The notes: a model not told the origin generated them from the sequence alone. Shown: positions 1 through 12,603, numbered from the stretch's first letter. The stretch is DNA of 64,000 nucleotides from Bolinopsis microptera (GCF_026151205.1 NC_087081.1:10107113-10171112), one strand, 5' to 3'. Program-made: numbers and translations.

Positions 1-118
1 TCCTGGTAGTGCTCTCCTGGTAGTGCCCTACTGGTAGTGTCCTCCTGGTAGTTCCCTCCTGGTAGTGTCCTCTTGGTAGTGTCCTCCTGGTAGTGCCCTC
101 CTGGTAGTGCCCTCCTGT
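1..118. repeat. 15-bp minisatellite at the window edge
   Basis: About eight imperfect head-to-tail copies of a 15-bp unit (consensus CTCCTGGTAGTGTCC) run from the first base. The left boundary is cut by the window edge, so the true length is unknown. Copies differ at a few positions, as in an ageing minisatellite. Confidence 0.9.
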
Positions 119-547
119 TATCATCAACACGCACTTGCAGCAGTATTACCATGGCAACACTACTGTTACTATGGCAACACCAGTACTCAATCGTAGCTAA
201 CTGGTCGAGACGTATTTAAAGGAAAAACCGGGGGGTTGTTACACGAACACTTTATAAGGTGTAATTTTCTCGCAACTTGCGGAACCCTAACGGATAACCA
301 TTTTCTTGAGCCCTATAAGAAAATACAGGAAATGAAATCTCATATTTAACTTAAAGAAAATGTAATCAGGCTCCAATCTCTGCATGGATAGTCAGTGGTG
401 GTTTTGCACAGTAAAATCATGATTTATTATAAATGCGTCCTGATTTACCGCAAACTTCGATATACTGTACAGTGTACAGTGTACCTGTTTCCTTTTCCAA
501 AAACTCCGCGGTTAATCGGGGTTTCATTGCATAAATGCGGTAAACAG

Positions 548-1228
548 AACCTGGAAACATAACATTATTTTCAGATTCACAGGCAACAATCCTAGCAGTC
601 ACACACCACACGGTCACATCTAACTTAGTTCTTGATACCATTAACTACCTTAAAAATCTAGGACAAACCCACTCAGTCACTGTCAGGTGGGTCCCGGGAC
701 ATGCAGGAATTCCAGGAAACGAAAGAGCTGACGAACTAGCCAGAGAAGGATAACTCACAATTGCCCTAGGTCCTGAACCAATCCAGCAATTAAGACGGCA
801 GTCTAGGAGTACTTACACGGAATCCATCTTCGTAGATACAGGAACACGGCACTGAGTGAGAAAGGGAAAATCCCACTAACAATCCTACTCACCAAATATA
901 AATACAGGAATCTTGGACTTGCAGGAAATCATCAAAGGTGGTTAACCTGTAGCTCTTCACAGGACATAGCCCCCTGGCCTACTTCCAATACAAGGCAAAC
1001 AATTTCACATCACCCCGCTGTGAACACTGTCCAGAAGAGGAGGAAACCTCGGAACACTTCATGTGTCACTGTATAGGATACATGACCATTAGGTTAAGGT
1101 TTGTTGGTAATATATTTCTAACCTGGGAAGACATAGTCACAGCTAGAGTCAGTACGGTTATAAAATTTATTGAGGCATCCAATAGACTATCAAAGAAGGA
1201 TCTTTTCGAGGATCCCATTAACAAATAA
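548..1228 (+). pseudogene. LINE remnant: RNase H domain and C-terminal tail
   Basis: The plus strand encodes the end of a non-LTR retrotransposon polyprotein. The first block reads FSDSQA, the catalytic-Asp strand of a LINE RNase H domain, followed by [20 protein letters not shown], the classic RNase H C-terminal block with its metal-binding Asp. After an in-frame stop (about 750) the reading frame can be followed with breaks through a Cys/His-rich stretch (CEHCPEEEE then EHFMCHC) to a stop near 1228. The RNase H domain places it among I/R1/LOA/Jockey-type elements. The endonuclease and reverse transcriptase are absent upstream, so this is a 5'-truncated, frame-broken copy. It has no host function I can see. 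Confidence 0.8.
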
Positions 1229-2540
1229 CACAACTAGGACAACTTGCAGATTAATAGGGATTGACCGTCCCTGGAAGTCCCTGTCTCCCCATCGTTAACC
1301 CGGAAGGGGTTGCACCAGGGGCGGTGGTAACGGAACTTCAAGACTCTCGGAGCCTGTTGTCGATATCTATGTATAACATGATTATGGTATATAACTTGGG
1401 AGTCTCTCTCTCTAGCAACAGGAGTTGGAAAATGGGGACGCGTTGTGAAAGCCACCGCAAGGAAGGCTTACAGTCGACGCCGAACAATCAAAAGAAAGAA
1501 ATGCGGTAAACTTAAGAACGGTAGAAAATATTTTGACTTTCAAGATACAAAATAAGGTCACTCATGAAATAATAAGCACGGGAGTTCAATAAAAAACGTG
1601 ATAATAATGATATGAAATAAAATCAAATCAAATGAAATATAGCATTTTTATCCGCTTATAAATCAGTAATCATAATCATAATTTTTTTTAAACTGCCGAT
1701 GTCGAAGCGGCTGGTTTTAAAAATATACTCCAAAAACTGAATACTTGATTTATGAATATGAAATTGAAAATGTAAAAAAGAAAGCACTTTATTTGACATT
1801 AAAAATAGTGTACACGCACACATACGATGATCATGAACACCTATGGATATGTATCATTAAATATTATAATACCCTCCAGGACGTTATAACAAATAATACT
1901 TTTGCACTTCTTTCGAGCCGCGCAAATACCATGACATATTCATGTCATTGTCACGCACCGTTCTCAAAGTTAGATTACGATCGAAAGTATTATCATATTA
2001 CCTTATCGGATATTAAGGCATTCATGATCAGTATTTGATTTAACTAGGTACCTTTTTGAACTTTATAATTATTTGTACGGACATTTAAATGAACGCTAGG
2101 GCCTCCAGCGTCCATCAATATCCGTTAAGATCAAATCCTGCTTGTTATATAAGTATAATATACGTAAACAGGATTAAACGTAATTTGGTCAACGGGAGCC
2201 CTATATGCACTCCCGACTTGCTAATACAAGAATACTGCAAAATACGAAAGGAAAATATATATATAATATGTATAATTCAAAGAAAAGAGGCACGTATATA
2301 AGATCCACGATGAATCTCAGTGTCAGAACCGACGCTGGCATTTGCATGATAAGTTCTCGGCACTTTCATTTGTTTGATTGCAAAAATATTTGTCAATATG
2401 ATCATGGCATGAAGAAACATGAAGAAACGAAATTAAGCAAGCAAAAAATAGTTATCCATGTTATATATTATCTGCACATATTATTATCATATCATCATAT
2501 CACGAGAATATGAAGTTATAGTATTACTATTAGTAGTGCA
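1229..2540. other. AT-rich DNA without recognisable genes
   Basis: Short ORFs of 60-100 codons occur on both strands, but their composition is low-complexity AT-driven and none shows a motif. The first ~250 bp may be 3' UTR of the LINE remnant. Confidence 0.5.
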
Positions 2541-3140
2541 GGGGGTTTGGGGGGTGGTTGGGGGGGGGGGGGGGGGGGCGGCAAGTTTCCATAAACAAAA
2601 TTTTATTATCGATTTTTTGAAATTATAAACGGTTAAAAAAAATCGCTTATAATCGACTATAATTGGTGTAATAATTCAAAAAAGCGCTTTTTGAATATAA
2701 AAGCGCTTATAAGCGCTTATAAGCGATCACAAGTCCCCATAAACCTTTTGAAAGCGATTTTCCAGTAGGATTGGCGGTAAAAAGTGGTGGATAAGCGGTC
2801 GGCCAGATAAGCGATTCGTAGCCACTTTTTTGAACCATTTATATGCGATTATAAGCGCTTATAAATGGGTTGCAATTTAGCTGTTTGTAAAGCGCTAAAA
2901 AAGCGCTTATAAGCGTTTTTTTAATTCAGTCAGGAAAACGCTATTTTACGTCTTATAACCGCTCATAATCGATTATAATCGCTTTTTAAAAAATCGCTTA
3001 TCACGGCTTATTCATCGCTTTTTTACCGCTTTTTACCGCTTTTCCTATCATCCACGGCCAGGTGGGCAGGAATTAAAAAGAGCCCCTAACCTGGTCGGAA
3101 CGGGGGAGTTCCCAGAATTAAAAAGCGCTTATAAGCAATA
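2541..3140. repeat. Poly-G tract and AAGCGCTTATAAGCG-rich palindromic repeat block
   Basis: An 18-20 nt G run (about 2558-2578) is followed by about 550 bp in which variants of the self-complementary word GCGCTTATAAGCG recur many times (for example 2700-2730, 2850-2920, 2980-3030, 3125-3135). The word GCTTATAAGC is a perfect palindrome, so the block can fold extensively. It has the look of a non-autonomous DNA transposon with internal palindromic repeats, but I could not define termini or a target duplication. Confidence 0.6.
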
Positions 3141-3640
3141 AGGCAACACTGCGGGCGCGCGCACGAAGCGTTACGGTAAGACAGTAAGTTGGTGGATATA
3201 GGTGATAATCAATAATTATTTTGTTTTTCGGATTTACAAATTTTTGGTACCATTAAGTAGGTATATATAGCTTCAAGCAAATCGTTTTAAGAAATTATTT
3301 TTCAAGAAAACGCACCAAGATGAATGAATTCATTTTTATTTTTCGGCTGCATTTTTAGAGGCATGAGCCATGCTCTTTCACAGAAATAATACATTAGTCC
3401 TAGTAATCAAAGTCGCCAAAAGATTGTTGTTTCGAAGAACACAACAAAGGAAAATAACATTCTTATTATATAAAACAGTGTTTGAGACAATAGAAACCTT
3501 AGTTATATCGCATCAAACATAGTTCACGTATTAGTTTTTATCGAAAAACTGGCCCTGGAACGTCGAAATAGCCAATAGGCTGAATGTGCCTCCTTGCACC
3601 TTGGAGGACTTTGCCGCTTCGACGCGCCGCGCGAACTAGC
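3141..3640. other. No recognisable gene
   Basis: AT-rich single-copy-looking sequence. I see no coding motif, splice-framed exon or repeat. Confidence 0.4.
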
Positions 3641-3650
3641 ATTCTTGCTT

Positions 3651-3702
3651 CCCATCGTCGATCGTTGCTCTGCATGCTTCGCAGAGCAACGATCTCGATG
3701 GG
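3651..3702. repeat. GC-rich hairpin
   Basis: The 14-nt arm GATCGTTGCTCTGC (3660-3673) is followed by a 7-nt loop and its perfect complement (3681-3694). CCCATCG/CGATGGG outside it extends the stem to about 22 bp with one asymmetric position. It is clearly richer in GC than its surroundings. It could be the tip of a small foldback element. Confidence 0.75.
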
Positions 3703-6700
3703 TTGACATCGTCAATCAAGTGCCTCCATGCACGGGTACAGAACAATACCGAAAGCTTGATCAAATACACAAATAAATAAATACATGGGCACATCAAAGT
3801 TAAAACCGCAGTATTGGGCATTGCAGCTGTCATCGATATATACTACGAGGAATAGAAGTCAATCTGCGAGCTTCATTTTTACAATACGGGCCGCCATATT
3901 TCTGCTTACTGTAATAATAAACTCTGGGGTGAAGAAAGGCTCATTTTTTCTTTGAAGAAATTGCAGGTTATCGAGATAATTAAAAACATGTACGGTATTT
4001 GTAAAAAATCCCTGATGTTTCTGAATCACTGCATATTATGTTGAAATGAAACGTAAAATGTGCTGCTCGTTGTACTTGTACTGTTGTAGTAAAGCAGTTC
4101 AACTTGATAGACAAAAAGTGAATTTACTTTCTGTTCTTAAAATTATCAGTTACAAATAAATTAACAGTACCCAAGTCATTAAAAGCCGAGACCTGACGTG
4201 ATACAGTATAACTATAAATATAACGACATATATGACCTGAAGTTTGATAATTGTACCGAGATATCTAGTATATAAAACGCTGGTCAACAGTAATATATGT
4301 GACTGTATTTCATAATTCATACATCTGATTCCCAGTGACATTATCCGACCCTATATAGCTAGACGCTTGTATCCAACGAACGCGTTGCGTTAGTCATCAC
4401 GTAATAAGGTATGTTTGCGTCACGTGATGCGTTATAGTGGTGCGTCACGCGCGTGATAGATACTTGTAATAGTCAGAAACGTAATGGTCAGACATGACAG
4501 ACAGCAATTTCATCAATATATGTTGGATAACTGTGCTTTTTTACCTGCAGTAAAACGATTTTGCTTATAATTATAAATCCTCGTTTTATATTTATAAGCA
4601 GTTATTACATTTCCAATGTAAACCAAAACCTGCTGCTCGACTGCACTCTCCGAAGGGAGATAATTATAATTACATTTATATAACTGTCAAGATAAGTCCT
4701 AAAATCCCTGCAAAAAGCAATAATGATATTAAATATAGTCTCATGAGAAAAAATCCTATGGATCAGGATTTGGGTAAATGGATGGTTATACTTATACTCT
4801 TATATATACTATATATTATATAATATAAGAGTATATCTTATAGATGATAGAGGTGGGATCAGACTAGGATCTCAAAACACTGTTATAAATTAGATGCAAC
4901 ATATAAAGATATAATTATAAGTGCGGCGGGTGCGGAATCCCTCTTTTAGCCGGTTCCCGCACATATTTGCACTTTAATCCGTTTCTCGCACTGTTTGGAG
5001 CTTGCCGCACAATTTTTCACAATTTAAGGTTTAAAAACCAACAATCTATCGAAAAACTGGGCCGAGTATGCCAGTTTTAGGTGAAAGCGGTGTAATTGTC
5101 CGTCATGCCGTCATGGTAGCCTCATAATCATATCTGGAGAAAGATCCGAAAAAATTATGTTTTTCATTTTAAATTAACTGAATTGTAAACGCTAAAATTA
5201 ATCGAAGCAGCAAAATAATTGTTTAATCCCGAGATGAGGGGGATAATGAGGAGATTGTTAAAAAACCTGCCTTATAAAAAGCATGTCCACATATGACATG
5301 AGTACTCAGCTTGAATCTATTTGTTATCTTTAGTAAACTTATATTAGCAGTTATAATCGATATCACGCACGTTTATATACTAAGTTGGCTCGTAACTCAT
5401 CAGACAATTTTCGGTTGAACTTAAGTTATAACTTACCTAAGCTAGTAAGCCATAGTCATTTGCGTTCGATCTGGTTCTCTCTATAATTACGGGTATATAG
5501 GACACGAGGGTGAATATTTATAGGACAAACGGCAAGACATTAGAAACGTAGAACAACGTCACGTATCGGATCCTAACAAAGCCTGAAAGACAAGTTTGCT
5601 TGCGTGCAATCCTCATTTGCACACAAACTAAGGTTCAAGATACATTTCAATAAATTTTGTTGCCAGAATTACTGCCAAACAAAACCCTCCACAATTAGGC
5701 GCTGATCAGACAGTTTATAATGGTTTTATTTATTTCTCTACTCCTGCAGTTAATGAAAGCCTCAGTACCTAAATTTGAAATGTAATTTAACGTCGTGAAC
5801 AATATTCCAATCCAATCTAAATATCAAGCAGGTGTTTTTAGAGCTTTTCAAAAATATGCATTTTGCAATTAATTTTGGTTGCATTCGAACAAGAATACAG
5901 CAAATCATGAAAAGTTTGTGGAAAACATAAAGGTATAAAAACGGCTTTAATTTAAAGTTTGAGTTGGTCAAATGCGAGGTTAGTTGTGTTATCCAAAATG
6001 AAAATTTGTTCAAAAGAAACCTAAAAAGTTGTAAGTTAAACATTTACAAAAACGACACCAATCTCACAAAACTTTTGCAATCAAACTTTAGCTTTAAAGA
6101 CCAAAGCACTACGCGATTAAAAAAGTACTATCTATACCGCTGCTACAACGGCGGTGTTTTAATTACAATTAACAATGCGTTTTCTTGCTGAATCAACTTA
6201 TTCACTAAAGATATTGACTACAAAATAGGCACCAATCCTTATCGAGACATTAAAAAATGCAGAGAAACTTCCAGGAAAGAAATTGTATTAATAGCTATTG
6301 AATTTGAATTTGAAGCCCTAAAACTGATCTAACTCGCTCGGATGATTCAGACTTGAACTCATGATTCTAGAAAAGCAAATAATATCACCATTTCTGTTAG
6401 TAAGCTATTTTCTGTTATTTTAGTGAGCGGATCAGGACTGACCAGCACTGCCCGGTATATGCCGGCGGTGCCAGTGAAGTTGATGAAAGTATGAAATTAC
6501 GATGAAATTTATGAGGTTTCCAGCGATGCAACGGATCTTGTAATGTTTCAGACTGTCATCCTGGAACATATTGGTAATGGTTGGCACTTCAAACTTTTAA
6601 ACAGTAAGATCAGCGATATGTTGTTAGCAATATTAATATTATGTACAAATTTAAAATTGTAAGAGATTTGATTTACTTGGATGATCAGGAGAGAAACGAA

Positions 6701-7130
6701 CTTACATGAAAGGCTCATAATCTGCGTCAATAAGATTAGGTAGTGCACCCCCTAATAAGATAAAAGTGAAATTAAAAGATGCTCGTACTTCTGTATACTG
6801 ATGATGAAGAGGGGGAACCCTTACATTCCAGTACGTGTAACTGTAACGTGATTTAGCACGCTGGCGCAGTCTAGAAGCGGAAACCTCAGGAATTGTAAAT
6901 TATTATAACCGAATAATTAGAATCAATAGAATTACAATAATTGCTGTAATACTTACCAATTACGGGAAAGTTACGACTGGCCGACGAAGATCAAGTACAA
7001 CGACCCTGAAAAGTGCGAAAACACGAACGCACAGGACACGCGAATTAAAATAATTATAATTAAGTAAAAGGACTGCCTAGCTGGCGCGCGCGGTACGTGA
7101 GTTATAATCGGAAACGAGGATGCTAACTAA
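3703..7130. other. 3.4 kb AT-rich stretch without recognisable genes
   Basis: No protein motif is visible on either strand. It contains an AT palindrome at 4793-4835 and a GC-richer patch around 6420-6480 with an acceptor-like TTATTTTAG before it; neither could be developed into an exon. Short ORFs at 5762-6191 overlap on opposite strands and look like chance. Confidence 0.4.
4793..4835. repeat. AT-rich hairpin
   Basis: Arms TATACTCTTATAT (4793-4805) and ATATAAGAGTATA (4823-4835) are perfect complements around a 17-nt AT loop. Confidence 0.6.
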
Positions 7131-7138
7131 TACTATAA

Positions 7139-7992
7139 CATTCCTGAAACAGTTTCCAGTCGTGACAATTTCAAAGTTCTAGACTGTTACTACCCAATTG
7201 TTGTTTGCCAATAACTGAAAGAGCGAAAACATACAAAATGTAGTTAATATTGGCATTAAGTACCTCTGAAAATTGAGCTCCTGCTACTTTACCCGGATAT
7301 ATGAGAACTCTTAAAAGTGAGAAACATGCAGAAAACATGCAGAAACATGCGGAATTTCAAACTTTCAGAGTAGAAGAGTAACACTCAAACACTGTTAGCT
7401 TGTTATGTATCCGCTTAGCACAGAAGCACTTTGTAACAAATAATTAAAACACAAAGTAAGCTTCTGACGTTGGTATCTCAGAATTATCGGTCTGCATGAC
7501 GAAGAGGACCCAGGTAGTCTATACAGTGTTTCTTTAAGGTTCCCTAGTAACGGTCACCTAGTTAACAGGGTGCGACTCTGAACTCATCTATACAATTGGG
7601 AAAAGATTTTAAAAGTCTGCTAGATATTTATTTCACACGAAGTTTGAGAAAGCTTAATGGGTAAGAAGTTCCTGTCATTACCCATTTTAGCCAGAATCTC
7701 TACAATTATAAATGTTAAAGTTAAACAATTAGCTTCAGACTTCGGACAATTTTGTTTGTATTCGGAACTTAAGAAGAATTAGTGATCAGCTACGTTTATC
7801 ACGTACCTCGGCCTCAATAACAATTTGAGGTACGTGATGAAGTTGACTGTTCAGTAATGCTTGTTTAGTTCCCGAGTTCCGATTACAAACAGCCGAGAAT
7901 CAAATTTAGAGCTCAGGAGCCAGGAATTTGATATCTAAGTCGTAAGGAGCGCTTCTGCCACTCTTTTATTAATGCGCTATATAACTTCGATG
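7139..7992 (+). repeat. Left arm of long inverted repeat around Penelope fragment
   Basis: About 850 bp matching, in reverse orientation and with scattered differences, the segment 9651-10650. Landmarks are TTCCTGAAACAGTTTCCAG (7141) against its complement at about 10630, and ATAACTTCGATG (7981-7992) against CATCGAAGTTTTAT (9651). This arm is uninterrupted. It therefore preserves the empty site, GATCAGCT near 7784, of the MITE that sits in the right arm. Confidence 0.85.
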
Positions 7993-8010
7993 TTCCGTAT
8001 ATACTTCGTG

Positions 8011-8320
8011 ATTATTACCACATATTACCACATCTTACCACATGTTACCACATGTTACCACATATTACCACATATTACCACATATTACCACATATTACCA
8101 CATATTACCACATATTACCACATCTTACCACATGTTACCACATATTACCACATCTTACCACATGTTACCACATATTACCACATATTACCACATATTACCA
8201 CATCTTACCACATGTTACCACATATTACCACATATTACCACATAATACCACATATTACCACATATTACCACATCTTACCACATATTACCACATATTACCA
8301 CATATTACATCATATTACAA
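8011..8320 (+). repeat. 10-bp minisatellite (CATATTACCA)n
   Basis: Thirty-one copies of a strict 10-bp unit, CATATTACCA with variants CATCTTACCA, CATGTTACCA and CATAATACCA, with no length variation. It begins about 20 bp inside the left inverted arm. It opens periodic reading frames on the plus strand (ITTYYHILPH-type repeats) that I regard as artefacts. Ten bp is close to one DNA helical turn, so every unit presents the same face. Confidence 0.95.
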
Positions 8321-8921
8321 CATGGGCCAACTTTTGCTTCATGAAGACAACTGGGTGTTATAATTTGGTTTCAACGGAGCGATTATCTAAACATCCTCAA
8401 AGCCAATACATATAAAACACCATGTAACGTCTGTAACCGGGGCGCGGCATGGGGTGATCAGCAACTAAATTAGTATGACAGTGGTTACTTAGCAACTTGG
8501 TGGATTAAACACATGGTTACCAAATAAATATGTTGTCATCATTGCACACTCTACGATCATCATAACTTGACTTTGAGCCCCTTAGATTATTATGAACTGG
8601 ATTGATGCAACAAAGTTTTCATAAATGACGTAATAGATTGTTAAACAAATTAAAGTTAAGTCTTAAATTAAATTATAATTATGTTCGTGATGTAGCGTCA
8701 ATTTTAAACGTTAACGTTGAGACTGAGTGGAGTTGGGTTAAAAACATATAAGAGATACGATGATTTAACTTGTAGAAGCTTTCAATAAACATGTGTTAAT
8801 CGTCGTCAGCTGAATGTGATGTGGTGGACAATGCTTATATGTGATTGAGTGGTGTCAGGGATGGAGGGTGGGGGAGGTGTGGGTGGGAAAGTGAAAATTA
8901 CAGTACAATGTCAATAAAAAT
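8321..8921. other. Interior of the Penelope-arm structure, non-coding
   Basis: AT-rich sequence then a G-rich strand run (GGAGGGTGGGGGAGGTGTGGG near 8860-8890) just 3' of the Penelope ORF stop; probably the element's 3' UTR. No gene is visible. Confidence 0.5.
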
Positions 8922-9650
8922 TTAGTCTTCTGTTGAGGTTGAGAAGGAAATGCCAGATGGTCTGGACTTTAAGGATTTGGCAATTTTAGGAAGAATGGGG
9001 TCCCAGAGGGAACTACATTTGGGTGCGCGGTCTGTTCTGTTCATAGCTGGTTGTCGTATTTGTATAGCTGCGTGTTCTGTGAGGTCAAGTTGGGAGCGTG
9101 AGGTGAGGGATTTGAGGACTTCGATGTTGTTCCAGGAGATGGTGTGGCCGGTGGTCAGGGCATGATGTGCAGGGGCTGATTTGATTCTGTCTGTGGATTC
9201 GTCGATGGCGTTGTTGAGTCTGTAACATCGTTCGTGTTCTTTCATGCGGTGGACCAAGGGTCTGTAGGTCTGTCCGGCGTATTTGGAGGGGCACTGTGAG
9301 CAGGAAATTTCGTAGATGGTGTTGGGAGTGAGGTGAGTAGGGGGGGTGGTCTTCGTTTTGGTGAGGAGGTTGCGGAGGGAGGTAGCAGAGGAGTGGGTGA
9401 CTTTGATGTCGTGTTGTCCGAGTATCTTGGAGATGGGTTTGGATAGGGAGGGATGGAAAGGAAGAGAAACACTAAGGGCATGTTCACGGGTCTGTCGGTT
9501 GAATGAGGCTAGGGATTGGTGGCGAGAGGGGTTGGTGAATTTCCGTTGTACTTCGTCCATGATGGTGGTGATGCGGTGAGGAGGGAAGCCGTTCTGGAGG
9601 CAAACGTGTCGTACTGTCTGGAGTTCGTCGTCAACGTTGAGGGTTAATTT
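8922..9650 (-). pseudogene. Penelope-like element: GIY-YIG endonuclease C-terminal fragment
   Basis: An open frame of about 240 codons on the minus strand encodes the C-terminal half of a Penelope-like retroelement protein. The endonuclease signature is visible in the order Y-E-I-S-C-x2-C, then K-Y-A-G-Q-T (the GIY...YIG equivalent, with the Cys pair typical of Penelope endonucleases), then the helix with H-R-M-K-E-H. A downstream H-x3-T-G-H matches the conserved family block before the last catalytic region. The frame is open upstream of the first Met (about 9560) right up to the inverted-arm boundary near 9650, where similarity to the family must stop: the reverse transcriptase is missing. 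I therefore read it as a 5'-truncated copy. GC content is higher than the flanks. It is bounded by inverted arms rather than direct LTRs. Confidence 0.85.
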
Positions 9651-10650
9651 AACATCGAAGTTTTATAACGCATTAATAAAATAATGGCAGAAGCGCTCCT
9701 TACGACTTGGATACCCAATTCCTGGCTCCTGTGCTCTAAATTTGATTCTCGGTTGTTTGTAATCGGAACTAAACAAGCATTACTGAACAGTCAACTTCAT
9801 CACGTACCTCAAATTGTTATTGAGGCCGACTTACGTAATGAACATAGCTGATCCAAGGTTGTTAAATACGTCAAATTTTCGTGAAATAATACGACGTATT
9901 CGGTTCTAATAAAGAATACGTCGTAATACGCCGTAATACGGTAATTTCTATGGATTGTTAAATACGTCCACGAATACGCCATAATACGCCGTAATACGCT
10001 GATTTGTCAAAATTAAACAATAACATTACAGCTGCGCGCCACCCTCATCATTGATCATGCATTAAAGGAGTGCAGTTATACATGATAACTTAAATTAGTA
10101 ATCAAATTTCATGGATAATCCGATAAGCTAACATTTTTTGCGAAATTATCAATTACATATTAATACATATTTAATGATTTTGATGTTCAGAATTTAAAGA
10201 CCGTCCGCGATCAATTTCAACTTCAAGCCACACCTTTTCGTAATACGTCAATTTTCGAGGATTAATACGTATTCGTATTCCAATACGTATTCCCTCCTAA
10301 TACGTATTTAACAACCTTGAGCTGATCATTCATTTTTCTTAAGTTCTGAATACAAACAATTGTCCGAAGTCTGAAGCCAATTGTTTAATTTTAACATATT
10401 TTATAAATGTAGAGATTCTGGCTATTGGGTGATAACAGGAACTGCTTACCCATTAAGTTTTCTCAAACTTCATGTGAAATGAATATCTAGCAGACTTTTA
10501 AAATCTTTTCCCAACTGTATAGATGAGTTCAGAGTCGCACCCTGTTAACTAGGTAGGCCGTTATGTATGTTTTCCCTCTTTCAGTTATTCGCAAACAACA
10601 ATTGGGTAGTAACAGTCTAGAACTTTGAACTGGAAACTGTTTCAGGAATA
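9651..10650 (-). repeat. Right arm of long inverted repeat around Penelope fragment
   Basis: Reverse-complement partner of 7139-7992, interrupted by a 466-bp MITE at 9854-10319. Outside the MITE the match is continuous from 9651 to about 10650. Confidence 0.85.
9846..10327. mobile_element. hAT-type MITE with 8-bp target duplication
   Basis: The element spans 9854-10319. Its ends are perfect inverted repeats CAAGGTTGTTAAATACG and CGTATTTAACAACCTTG, flanked by the 8-bp direct repeat AGCTGATC (9846-9853 and 10320-10327). Eight-bp duplications are typical of hAT transposons. The interior repeats AATACG/CGTATT words many times and has no ORF. The opposite inverted arm carries the unoccupied target (GATCAGCT), confirming the boundaries. 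The mobilising transposase is not in the window in intact form. Confidence 0.9.
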
Positions 10651-11680
10651 TTTACGGTATTTACCTCGTTAAACAGCCTCGTTTCTATAGTAACATGGTG
10701 AGTTATAGTTGAGTTAAATTGTTAAGTTGTTAAATAACAGCAATCAAGAGCTAAGATTTTGGTCAATTTCTGTAAAATATTAATAGCACGATTATATCCA
10801 TCTCACACGAAACGGTTTAAGTTAACTATTATAAACTGTTAATATTAATAATGCGCTCGAATGTAGTTAAAAAGTTAAAAGGATTTGCTCAAGATATTGC
10901 TTAATCCACACTGTTATAAATATAATTACAACGGATACTTTTGCATAGAAAATGTTTAACTTAACTCCTAAACCTCATAACATGAATCGCAAAAGTTGTA
11001 AAAACAAAAGTTCCTGGATTTCAGACTCGTTTGGTTCATAAAGTCGGACGTCGGTACTCGGCCCGCTTATAGTTATAGTAAATGGTACAACGTTAGTATT
11101 TAATCAAGACTTCAAGACTTTACCAATAATATTTAAGAGCTGCTGAGTACAAAGTTAACTTATTAAATATTCAGTCTTTCGAAATGATTTGTGGCTAAAA
11201 GGTGTTTAAAGATAATCACGTTGGGTTAACAACTTGATAAGAAGTACCCTGCAGAAGTGAGTTTATATTTTCTATACTTTGAAGCAGATATTATGATTCA
11301 ACGTTATATAGTACGATATATGCTTTTAAATCTGCAATGGCAGCTTGAAATAAATATAAGGATTGCAATCACTGAAAGGAGTATTAAACAAACGCACGTA
11401 ATATCACGAAGGGTTAGCTAATATGCAACTCTGCAAGAGATTGTGAATTAAGTCCAGACTTTCCACTTACTTTACTATGCGTCCTATATTCAGGATTTCC
11501 CATGGACAGTTAACACGTTTATAGAACGGTTAAAATGACTTGCTCGTGCACGCGGACAATCTGGGTCATGCTCTTCTATTTCTGTACTAAAACCTTAATT
11601 ACCTTATATCTGCCCTTGATCTCTGACGTCATGATGCTACACGTGGGGTCGGTTAAGAAGGGCGAGGTAGAAATGGTGTA
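10651..11680. other. No recognisable gene
   Basis: One kilobase of AT-rich DNA between the Penelope structure and the 15-bp minisatellite. I see no motifs, and both strands are densely stopped. Confidence 0.5.
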
Positions 11681-12603
11681 ACCTAGTAACAGTCACCTAG
11701 TAACAGTCACCTAGTAACAGTCACCTAGTAACAGTCACCTAGTAACAGTCACCTAGTAACAGTCACCTAGTAACAGTCACCTAGTAACAGTCACCTAGTA
11801 ACAGTCACCTAGTAACAGTCACCTAGTAACAGTCACCTAGTAACAGTCACCTAGTAACAGTCACCTAGTAACAGTCACCTAGTAACATTCACCTAGTAAC
11901 AGTCACCAAGTAACAGTCACCTAGTAACAGTCACCAAGTAACAGTCACCTAGTAACATTCACCTAGTAACAGTCACCAAGTAACAGTCACCTAGTAGCAG
12001 TCACCTAGTAACAGTCACCTAGTAACAGTCACCTAGTAACAGTCACCTAGTAACAGTCACCTAGTAACAGTCACCTAGTAACAGTCACCTAATAACAGTC
12101 ACCTAGTAACAGTCACCTAGTAACAGTCACCTAGTAACAGTCACCTAGTAACAGTCACCTAGTAGCATTCACCTAGTAACAGTCACCAAGTAACAGTCAC
12201 CTAGTAACAGTCACCTAGTAACAGTCACCTAATAACAATCACCTAGTAACAGTCACCTAGTAACAGTCACCTAGTAACAGTCACCTAATAACAATCACCT
12301 AGTAACAGTCACCTAGTAACAGTCACCTAGTAACAGTCACCTAATAACAGTCACCTAGTAACAGTCACCTAGTAACAGTCACCTAGTAACAGTCACCTAG
12401 TAACAGTCACCTAGTAACAGTCACCTAGTAACAGTCACCTAGTAACATTCACCTAGTAACAGTCACCTAATAACAGTCACCTAGTAACAGTCACCTAGTA
12501 ACAGTCACCTAGTAACAGTCACCTAGTAACAGTCACCTAGTAACAGTCACCTAGTAACAATCACCCAGTAACAGTCACCTAGTAACAGTCACCTAGTAAC
12601 AGT
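11681..12603 (+). repeat. 15-bp minisatellite, about 61 copies
   Basis: Uninterrupted array of ACAGTCACCTAGTAA with sparse point variants (ACATTC, CCAAGT, CTAATA, AACAAT). Variant units recur in the same order in places (ACATTC followed by ACCAAG), showing that blocks of several units were amplified together. The flanks carry the same words, GAGGTAGAAATGG, on both sides (about 11665 and 12610). Single copies of the unit also lie at 7550 and 13715. Confidence 0.97.

Noticed and set aside
6420-6540. GC-richer patch after TTATTTTAG as an exon
   Set aside because: Every frame is stopped within about 40 codons and no donor or homology is apparent.
7972-8415. 147-codon repetitive ORF (ITTYYHILPH)
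   Set aside because: A 10-bp repeat with no stop in any plus frame gives three similar frames. No independent coding evidence.
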